Below, one piece after another: positions 9,888-17,267 of a DNA stretch of 17,267 nucleotides. How positions within the stretch are numbered: the stretch's first letter is position 1; every line of letters begins with the position of its first letter. This DNA comes from Rhodocollybia butyracea (Eukaryota; Basidiomycota; Agaricomycetes; Agaricales; Omphalotaceae): NCBI GenBank assembly GCA_015501585.1, contig JADNRY010001091.1, forward strand, positions 1-17,267, in the 5' to 3' direction. Under the pieces are notes generated by a model. It was not told where the DNA came from. It searched no databases and saw only the letters and a program-made list of their open reading frames with translations. A program made the translations under genes and the position numbers.

Positions 9888-10306
9888 TACGAAGAATTGT
9901 CCGAAAAAGAGCCCATCGCACCCAAGTTCCATTACAACTTGTTCTCCAGCCAAATTTGACGGTCTCAAGGTCCTCGACCCACTCCAGTCCCAAAAGGCGG
10001 GCGAGTCATCGTCGAGATGCTTTTGTTGACTACAAGAAAAAGAAATGGTAAGCTCACAATGTTCACTGAAAAAAATATGGATACGGACCTGTGTTTTTTG
10101 CGTTAAAGAAGGAATAAATGAATACGGGCTTTTTATACCGCGCATTGATGGTTAGTAAGCGGCATCACGGCACTTTTGACGGACTGGGTAAGCGCCATTG
10201 AGAGTAATCTGTTTGCAACAGCATTAGTGCTATGTATATACAGCTTTCTGAATTTATCGATTATCTTCCAAGCCATCTACCTATTGAAGAAAGTGTCCAC
10301 TGGAAA

Positions 10307-10436
10307 TTGCAAGTTGTTCATTTCGAGGACCTGGATAGCGTGAGAGTCTGCTGCCGTTAGCTGTGAAGATTACCAAGCAACAAGTCACACGCTCTCATCT
10401 TCTGCCACTGTCCCGGACAGCGCGAACAACTTGCAA
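10307..10436. repeat. 13-bp inverted repeat upstream of STM1
   Basis: TTGCAAGTTGTTC at 10307-10319 is matched exactly by its reverse complement at 10424-10436, leaving a 104-bp loop. The right arm ends 58 bp before the STM1 ATG, in its proximal promoter or leader. It could be a paired regulatory site. Confidence 0.8.
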
Positions 10437-10494
10437 GTCTTATCCAGCGATCTCGAGCATCTAGCTTGCTACCACTAAAAAGGCCCCGTCCATT

Positions 10495-11821
10495 ATGTCG
10501 GGAGTCGCCTCTAAAAACCCCTTTGCTCTTCTCGATGAAGGTATACGATGAATTTCAAAAATCTGTCTATTTTCTAAAACTTTTTGTGTTTATAGGCGTA
10601 GAAGAATCTTCGCCGGCCCCGCAGAAAACCCCCGCCGTTGTTGCTCCTGCTCCTGCAAAGGACAAAAAGCCACAGCAGAAGCCGCGTGGAGGCCAGTACT
10701 ACAAGGTATGCAAGATATCAGAGATGGAAATCACATCTAATCGTCTGCTCAGCGTGGTGGCGGACCTCGTACCGAGGGAAATCCCAACCAAAACGGCATC
10801 GAAGAAGAATCTGCTCCTAGAAAGTGTAAGCCGGCGCTGTATGCATCTTGAAGCCATCTCATTTCGCTCTAGTCGAAGGTCGTGGGGAAGGCCGTGGGCG
10901 AGGACGTGGAGGACCCCGTGGAGGTCGCGGCGCTCGTGGCGGCCGCCCTGACCGTCATTCTCAGAGTGAGTTTTGCTTGTAGCTTTTTTGCTGAACTGTC
11001 TTTAATTATTCCAATTTTGATTAGCTGGTAAAACGTACGCCTTTTGATATCGATCTTATTTCAAGTTTTAAAATTCTTCCAGGGACTCAGACAAGAAGAT
11101 CCACCAGGGCTGGGGGGGCGACGATGGAAACACAGAACTAGTCCAGGAAACCGCGGCTACTGTCGATGCCGCCGCTGAAGGAGCTTGGGGCGGCGCTGCT
11201 GAATCCGCCCCTGCTGCTGATGCCTGGGGCGCCTCTACTGAAAACGACGCCAGTGCTTGGGACGCTTCTGCTGGCGGCTCTGCACCCGCAGCTCCTGCTG
11301 CCAATGAGGACAAGCCCGAACGCGAGAATCGTCGTCGGGAAGAGGAAGAGGAGGACAACACCTTGACTCTTGATCAGTACCTTGCCCAAAAGAAGGAGAA
11401 GGAAGCTGCGGCTCTGCCCGAAAAGCCCCAAGGCCGTCAAGCCAACGAAGGTGCTGATGACATCTTCAAGGATGCCGTCGCAATTCATAAAAGCGGCGAA
11501 GAAGACGCCTACTTTGTCGGAAAGGTACGTTCTTAATAACTTTGCTCATGTTTCTGATCTGACTTTCGTTTCCAGAGCAAGAATGCTGCTCCCAAGCCGC
11601 GTGCCAAGAAGGAAGAGAAGGTCTTCATCGAGATCGATGGCAGATTCAGTGATTCAGGTCGTGGTCAGCGCGGAAGAGGCGGCCGAGGTGGCCGTGGAGG
11701 ATCTCGTGGCGATGGACGAGGCGGAAATCGCGGTGGAGGAGGTGGACGACGGGGCCAGAACAATGGCCCTGCATCCAACGTCAATGTTGACGATGAATCG
11801 GCGTTCCCATCGCTCTCTTGA
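10495..11821 (+). CDS. STM1: STM1-like / SERBP1-family ribosome-binding protein
   Basis: Stm1/HABP4-SERBP1 proteins sit in the mRNA channel of idle 80S ribosomes, preserve them in starvation, and in yeast also affect mRNA decay. Seven exons: 10495-10540, 10596-10705, 10753-10825, 10873-10965, 11025-11034 (only 10 nt), 11083-11524 and 11576-11821. The introns are 47-59 bp, and the product is 339 aa. MSGVASKNPFALLDE at the N-terminus is the Stm1_N signature. RG-rich repeats follow at ~77-105 (FEGRGEGRGRGRGGPRGGRG). TGKTDSDKKIHQGWGGDDG, the HABP4/PAI-RBP1 core, is assembled from exons 4, 5 and 6. An alanine/tryptophan-rich segment and the LTLDQYLAQKK motif come next. The C-terminal RGG box is at ~285-325, and the protein ends DDESAFPSLS. 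Family certain; yeast orthology is inferred. Confidence 0.94.
11025..11034 (+). other. 10-nt microexon in STM1
   Basis: CTGGTAAAAC lies between introns of 59 and 48 bp, with TTAG before it and GTACGC after it. It supplies most of the T-G-K-T of the TGKTDSDKKIHQGWGG core. Skipping it shifts the frame. Confidence 0.85.
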
Positions 11822-14598
11822 CCGATGCTGTACCGTCGTCGTCGATCTAGGATATTGTTTCCGAGATCTCAAAGCAATCAATCATAACCCGTAAAAACCG
11901 CACAAACTGTCTGACCTTTTTCTCTCGTTGTGTGGGCCCTTTTGGTATCTATGTGTTTCGTGCTCCTCGTGAGGATCGTCCTTTTTTGCTATGATTTACT
12001 GAACTCCATTCACCTTTTGCTTTCGCATTCGTCATGTCCTGTTTCCTGATCTCCACGAAATCTATGGCATTTTACTAATACTACGTGCATGTAACTGTAA
12101 GGAAACAGAATGTATGAAGATGTATGTTTGAGTGGACGGCGGTAGAAAAGCTACATGTTGACCATAGGCTATGGAACACTGTTTTCAAGTGTTCTTGAGG
12201 AACCGCATCAAACACCCCACAATCGACGAGTGGCTGTCATTTAGACTTAATATCATATCACTAGCACTGCTCAAATTAGCATACTTTACATGGATATACT
12301 GTGAGATATGATTTCAGATACAATGTCACGATGGATAATCGCTGGGCGTAGAGCTCCAGTGATTAGATATCCGTCCTCAGCCCCCAAGCTCTACGATATG
12401 TTCCTTAGTTTATTTGTGGACGCGGTTTCCGCCTCCTGCGCATCGATGTGGGAGAAATCGCCAGATTCACTTTATCGAAAGAAAGTTGGAGAGGATTCTT
12501 GCCTTCACTGTCTTCCTGTGATAGTCCCTTTGATGGAACATATTTCGTGCGTCGTCTTTGTGTTTATGATCTTAACTCGTAAGAGATTACACTTTGTATA
12601 AAGCTGTGATCGGGAGTTTTTATCTTAATCAAGAACATGGCCAGAGAAACAAATGAAGTGCCAAATTGAGAAACTCTCACAATGAATTGGGCGACAGCGA
12701 GAAGGCGAAAGATGTCTCCGAACATCGTTCCTGTCATTGATCTGCTTGATATATAGCTCATCCAAGCGACATGGGTATGCCATGATTATAGCACAGAATG
12801 TGAGCGCGAGAATGGACCGTCTCAAGAGAGAGATAAACCCTACGGTTGGCAACATCTATCATCGGACTATGCATTCCAAAAAGGAATAAACCTTCCTCCT
12901 TCCACCAGGAATGTATAGCAGGCCGGCGGGGTTGCGCATTCGCTCCTTCGGAGTCCAATAGGCCCAGTGCTGGCCCTCTAGTACTGTTGGCTGCTCGAAT
13001 ACTCCACCAGCAGGCGAGAATACTTGGGCAAAGATGACGTTTGGCGAAGCTTGAGATCTTGAGATTTAGCAATGGAGCGGCTCCCCAGAAGCATCTAAAC
13101 GTAGTTAAAAACATTGAAAGAACAATCCATATTGAAGGATCGCTGCCACGTGCCAAAGCACAGGAATAGCTTGGGTACTGAGCGAGAGCCTTTGTTCCGG
13201 TCACTGCAACATTCGCTACATTGCATTTGTCCGAAAATTGTCAGCCTTCGGAATGACTGTTGGGCCGTATGGCTATAGAGCGAATGTTGGTGTAAGCAGA
13301 GATTTGCAGCACTTAATGACGAAAATCGCCTTTGTTACGGCCTTCCACATTTGCAGAATAGACGCGCGCTTCAGATTGATAGCCGCTCGCAATCACAACA
13401 ATCCTCACTGTCTTGCTATTTCTCTTCGAATTTTGTTGGGTTGATCAACGGCGTCATCGTGTTGAAGAATCTCTCCGGACAAGAAGCGTCCGTGACAAAC
13501 TGAAACAAACTGGATATTTTCCTGCTTCGATACGGTTTTGGTTGTCTTGAACGAGCGTTACGGGTCTGTTGACTCCCATTTTGACTTCCTTCTTTGCATC
13601 TTCTTTGCATCTCTTTTCTCTTTCGTTCCCACCCTGCCGTCTTCGTGATTGCGCCGGGCACCATTTGTAACGAGTCCAAGTTAAAGATCAACGAAGACCA
13701 AATGTGCAATCCTTGCAGCAGGTCCCACTAGTGGAGCCCTCGTTCCAACCTGTGTTTGCGGCAGTGACTTTCATATTTGTTACTAGCATTGATTCAGAGA
13801 CAGAACGGAACAACACGAGTGGATTTGGAACACTGAGTAGAGTGAGAGAGCACCCTGTTGAGTAATTAATCCGAAGCTCCTTGCGGATCTTTATAGTACG
13901 AGTTTATGCCGAGAGGTCCCTAAGGAAAGGTTAGAAAGTGGTTAATGGGCAGGACAGTGATCTCGCAAGTAGATCTGCTCCAGAGGTCTCCTGATTACCC
14001 TCTCTGGTTCGACGTTGGACGTTATACGTCAGTGCTCGGATTTAAGAAGAAAAGCGCACCATAAGACCATTGATAGCAAGGTCTAATCACCGAGTACGCT
14101 GTGCCAGGCTTCATTACGGCGTTTGACAATGCGACGAGTTCTCCAAAAAGTTTCTCCAAAATGGCGTCCGACGGTAAAGTATCACTGTTATCTCAGTCAA
14201 AACTCGTTTAAAAACCTATATCTTGAAACAAAAAGAACAAACTGCACAGTGCATGACCAGGTTGGAGGAGTGCTCAAGATGAAAAAAAGTTGAGCCGGCT
14301 CAGGAACTACTATGGTGCGCTGCTAGAGCCTTCGCCTAAATATATTGTTCATTAGTCCATGAAGAAGGTGTCAAGGAGAAAGTGCCACTAACGACTTGGG
14401 CAGCTGTATTCTTGTGATCCGAAGCCAGTCTGAATCGGTTAGTCAAAAAGCCACCTTTGAGGGAGAGTCCGCAGCCTAGCTAGCTGTCTTTTGTACATAC
14501 TCGTTCGCAAATAAAGAAGTGTCTTGAGCGCCTGAGTCATGTGATAGGAACAAAGTCGTTCCGGATCGGAAACGCGGGTGCTTTAAAAACCATCTGAA
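11822..14598. other. Long intergenic stretch, no gene identified with confidence
   Basis: It starts with the T-rich 3' flank of STM1. Frames at 12308-12601 (plus) and 13416-13709 (minus) lack family character or sensible splicing and are not called. The 12564-13204 minus-strand block is described separately. From 13710 to 14598, up to the thiolase start, I see no coding sequence, tRNA or clear repeat. Only a small GACGT-TAT-ACGTC palindrome near 14018-14030 stands out. Confidence 0.5.
12564..13204 (-). other. Unresolved membrane-protein-like frames (possible gene or relic)
   Basis: Three minus-strand frames look locally protein-like but do not join into a model I trust. A hydrophobic stretch (IWIVLSMFLTTFRCFWGAAP, ~13040-13120) is followed, in another frame, by GGVFEQPTVLEGQHWAYW at ~12940-13000. 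Then come two hydrophobic segments: SILALTFCAIIMAY at ~12780-12815, and LLAVAQFIVRVSQFGTSF with SLAMFL at ~12630-12705. One usable intron (GTGGAAGG...CCGTAG, ending ~12840) keeps frame between two of them. I do not recognise the family. It could be a small multi-exon membrane protein or a decayed copy. Confidence 0.25.
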
Positions 14599-16313
14599 AT
14601 GTCGGGATTCTGTCGTCCAATGCTCTCACGAAAGTTCATCTCGTTTCCCAGCTCTATCCGCGCGATGAGCACGCGAACTTCTCGCGGGCTTGCTGCCGTT
14701 CTGGAAAAGCATCCTGACGATGTAGTCATTACTTTCGCGAAACGGACGGCAATTGGACGTGCAAAGAAAGGTCAGCTCAAAGACGTCCCGGTTGACGAGA
14801 TGCTGTACCATTTGTTCAAAGTACATGACTTATCAATCCTTCCACCAAGTTGCTCAAGTACTTCATAGGAAACTATCTCTAGGACAAAGATTAAACCCTG
14901 CGATGGTTGACGACATCTGCGTCGGTATGTCATGTCTTAATCAAGGCCGAGGAATTGCTAAGTTTTGTACAGGAACCTGCCATCCTCCGTCTCCTCTATA
15001 TGTCTCGCGAGCTGCAGCACTGGCAGCAGGTTTTCCTCATTCTGTTCCAATCTCAACCGTGAATCGTCTGTGTTCATCAGGCCTCATGTCTATTCGAAAT
15101 ATTGCACAAGGTATCAAATCTGGTGAAATTACTCTCGGTATCGCTGCTGGGACAGATAGCATGAGCTTAAAGTGCGCCTCTGCTTCTCATTATACTCTGC
15201 CTTTGAATAATCCGGATACTCAGTCCACGTCCAACCCAGAGATCAGTGCAATAGTCGCAGAAAATGCCGAAGCTCATGATTGTGTCCAAGTATGTACATC
15301 TCGTATGATTTAATGTTCCGTAGCTGATCATATCCTCGCAGCCTATGGGGTAAATGCAGTTTCTCGCAAATCGCTTTTAATAACACTGTTACTGTAGGTG
15401 GACCTCCGAGATGGTAGCTGAAGTGTTCAAAGTTTCAAGGGAGAAACAAGACCATTACGCGTTAATCTCCCACACTCGCGCGAGTGAGGTGAATCCACTT
15501 GCTCGAATCGTCGTCTTTAAACTCAATTACCTGTCAGGCTTCGCCAAAGGTGTTTTTGCAGATGAGATTATCCCCATCACTGTTCGGGGAGCCACCATAT
15601 CCGTCGACGATACCATTCGTCCTGGTGTAACCGCGAAGGCCTCGCTGCCCTTAAATCGGCCTTCCCACAATGGACTCCATCCACTACAACGCCGGTAATG
15701 CCTCTGGAGTAGGTGATGGAGCTGCTATCTGTGTCCTCACCACTCGTGCAAATGCTGAGAAGGAAGGAATGGAAATTATCGGGAAATACGTTACCAGCGC
15801 AGTCGTCAGTGTTGAGCCAAAGATAATGGGTATTTCGCCGGTCGTTGCTGTGCCCAAGGTTCTCGAGATGGCTGGTTATCAAAAGATGATATTGACGTTT
15901 ATGAGGTATGCATCCTTAATCAATTGTGGTCCCGGTTGGGTGTTGACAACTGGATGCAGATCAACGAAGCCTTTGCATCACAATTCGCGTATTGCGTAGA
16001 AGAGCTCGGCATTCCTATCGAAAAGATCAATCCCAATGGGGGAGCAATCGCATCAGTCATCCTCTTGGAATGAGTACGTTGTGCTTTCCTTTCTAGTACT
16101 TGTTTTAATCTGCTCCTTAGCTGGTACCCGTCAAGTCGTCACTGGTCTGGCTGAACTCAAGCGTAAGGACAAACAGCTGCTTGTCACAAGCATGTGTGTT
16201 GGTAGGTACATTATGTTTACCAGCTTGTCACAATGCTAACGTTTTTCCAAGGGTCGGGAATGGGAGCAGCTGGAATATTTGTAAATGAGGCCAGACATGG
16301 CGCCAAATTGTAA
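14599..16313 (+). pseudogene. 3-ketoacyl-CoA thiolase, frame-disrupted
   Basis: Thiolase of fatty-acid beta-oxidation, which cleaves 3-ketoacyl-CoA into acetyl-CoA and a shortened acyl-CoA. Segments by frame: 14599-14820; ~14859-14924; 14973-15289; 15342-15349 (8 nt); 15398-15483; 15538-15905; 15960-16073; 16121-16201; 16252-16313. Conserved blocks are KRTAIGRAKKGQLKD, ICVGTCHPPSPLYVSRAAA, the catalytic Cys in NRLCSSGLM (codon 15071-15073), AGNASGVGDGAA, the His in SHPLG (16058-16060) and the second Cys in SMCVGSGMGAAGIF (16195-16197). The frame breaks near 15634, 15690, 15885 and 16053, each fixed by one missing base, and the first junction (~14820) also needs one. Splice sites and catalytic codons are otherwise intact, so sequencing loss or very recent decay are both possible. 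The C-terminus AKL is a PTS1-like peroxisomal signal. The first 35 residues carry six basic and no acidic residues, so they could be a mitochondrial presequence; Met23 (14665) is an alternative start. Confidence 0.88.
15342..15349 (+). other. 8-nt microexon in the thiolase gene
   Basis: CCTATGGG, flanked by CGCAG on the left and GTAAAT on the right, lies between introns of 52 and 48 bp. It encodes the P-M-G of the family's C-x-Q-PMGWTSE block: upstream ...GAC TGT GTC CAA, downstream G TGG ACC TCC GAG. The frame and motif are restored only if it is included. Confidence 0.85.
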
Positions 16314-16715
16314 ACTATATGTAAACTTCAACGCGCAGATTATCAGCTGCAATTGTGTTGAGAACGAAAGCAGAAATATGGTAACTGTAGACAGTGAATG
16401 GCAAGGCCCTCCACAGTGATATTTCGTGTACAGTTCTTCGCCGGAGGTTGGAGCCACCCATCGAGAACGAAGGGACATTGAGATCTGAAACTTTTCGAAT
16501 GACTTTTGACCTTGGTAGCGTGTGGGCGTGCATTGAATAAACATTTGTCTACTCGCCTTCGAACTTTCAGTACTCAGTCTTCAACCGATGAACTCAGTAC
16601 TTGCCTGACAGAAACACCTCTGTCAGCCGGGCCGCCACGTGAAGCTATTTTTGTGGAATGTTTGCTTTTTGTTTTTTGGAACGTGCCAAGTTGTGCGAAC
16701 TTACTTAGTACCTTC
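16314..16715. other. Intergenic region between thiolase and phosphatase
   Basis: It holds the thiolase 3' flank and the promoter and leader of the next gene. A plus-strand frame starting at 16506 runs into the phosphatase start but has no recognisable N-terminal character, so I take the later ATG at 16716. Confidence 0.5.
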
Positions 16716-17267
16716 ATGATCGAAACTATCTACCTTGCTAGGCATGGTAAGTCCAGTGCTTCTTTAACCTTTCAATTCCTCAATAGGTTTGATGGAATGA
16801 TAGGGTTCCGACTAAACTGGATTGCAACTAAATGGTAGCTACTCAGCTAGAAAAAATTAACTCGTTTAATTTTCTCTGAGGGAGAGCCCCACGGGACTTC
16901 CAAAGATCCCCTTGACTGTATTTGGTACTGTCAGTCTTAATCCAACATCGATCGAACCCAGACTGATTATTCCATATAGGCCAAGCGCAAGAACTTGCAA
17001 ATTATATTTTGTCTTTAGACGAAGATCAGCGACCATCTTTGATATTCTCCTCCCCGTACTGTGAATTCGTCCAGTTTTCCTAAACGATCGCATTGCTCAA
17101 GGGGAGATCGTGTCAACACAGATCGCTGTCTTCAAACTTCTCAGCCTACAGCAAAGATATTAGGACTGCCGATATATGTTGAGCATGGGTTGTTCAATTT
17201 ATCAAGACTATGCTTGTTAATAGCCCATATTGCTAGGCTTGTCCGAATGGTACTCTCCTGCGGCACC
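16716..17267 (+). CDS. Histidine phosphatase (phosphoglycerate mutase superfamily), partial
   Basis: Member of the histidine phosphatase superfamily; the substrate cannot be told from sequence. MIETIYLARHG at the start carries the catalytic RHG motif, whose Gly is completed across the first intron, followed by FRLNWIATKW, then ESPTGLP, then QAQELANYILSLDEDQRP and IFSSPYYRCLQTSQPTAK with the conserved SSPYxR..QT block. Segments: 16716-16746, 16804-16834, 16881-16924 (or -16929), 16980-17060, 17122-~17216, and a last piece to the window end. The introns are 46-61 bp. Two oddities: the third intron donor is ambiguous (in frame at 16925 but two residues short; 16930 needs one extra base), and the final exon reads LSEWYSPAA only if one G near 17211 is dropped. 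The gene runs off the window. It resembles the head domain of fungal TFIIIC tau55/TFC7-type phosphatases, but that is only a suggestion. Confidence 0.8.

Larger units (their letters stand above)
9726..10494. other. Divergent intergenic region, SPP1 / STM1
   Basis: It must hold both promoters. Open frames exist on both strands (9822-10145 minus, 9838-10051 plus), but none has recognisable protein character, so I do not call a gene. It includes a palindromic CCAAT pair and a 13-bp inverted repeat, listed separately. Confidence 0.55.

Noticed and set aside
9822..10145. 107-codon minus-strand frame and overlapping plus-strand frames between SPP1 and STM1
   Set aside because: Both strands are open over the same bases, neither product looks like a known family, and splice options give no better frame. 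They lie in the space needed for two divergent promoters.
11068..11488. Minus-strand frames of 97 and 116 codons inside STM1
   Set aside because: They are Ser/Ala/Gly-rich mirror images of the alanine-rich STM1 exon 6.
12308..12601. 97-codon plus-strand frame
   Set aside because: It stands alone, has no recognisable domain and lies opposite the minus-strand hydrophobic block.
13416..13709. 97-codon minus-strand frame
   Set aside because: It has basic, repetitive content (a TGCAAAGAAGA repeat), no family resemblance and no splice partner.
15484..15537. Apparent extra frame break in the thiolase
   Set aside because: Using the donor A|GTGAGG at 15484 instead of the GTGAAT three codon positions later keeps the frame into AKGVFADEI, so no mutation is needed there.

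Overview
The window looks like nuclear DNA of a filamentous basidiomycete fungus, probably an Agaricomycete. The genes are dense, lie on both strands, and are cut by many GT-AG introns, nearly all 46-69 bp. The protein set is eukaryotic, with fungal-type complex I, mitoribosome, COMPASS, STM1 and thiolase proteins. I found no rRNA, tRNA, CRISPR array or intact mobile element. All exon boundaries were worked out by eye from splice signals and reading-frame continuity.

Layout. 1-1404 is mostly non-coding, with a weak hint of an old Ty3/Gypsy fragment. 1405-2366 (minus) is RPS3, four coding exons. 3162-3604 (minus) is the complex I subunit NDUFA5. It is divergent from MRPL32 (plus, 3674-4088), with only 69 bp between the two start codons. 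4499-5210 (plus) is LSM1. 5671-9725 (minus) is a very long SPP1/CFP1-type PHD protein of COMPASS, tail to tail with LSM1. A 769-bp divergent promoter region separates it from STM1 (plus, 10495-11821), a ribosome-bound SERBP1-family protein. 11822-14598 has no gene I can identify, although 12564-13204 on the minus strand has fragmentary membrane-protein-like frames. 14599-16313 (plus) is a 3-ketoacyl-CoA thiolase with at least four single-base frame breaks. 16716-17267 (plus) is a histidine phosphatase that runs off the end and has one apparent frame break near the edge.

Functional themes: translation and mRNA fate (RPS3, STM1, LSM1), mitochondrial biogenesis (NDUFA5 and MRPL32 on one shared promoter), chromatin (SPP1/CFP1) and fatty-acid breakdown (thiolase). 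These are housekeeping genes. I see no sign of a defence island, secondary-metabolite cluster or other new multi-gene system. The points most worth checking are the clustered one-base losses in the thiolase, microexons of 8 and 10 nt, the 69-bp bidirectional promoter with mirrored start contexts, and the unusually long SPP1/CFP1 protein.
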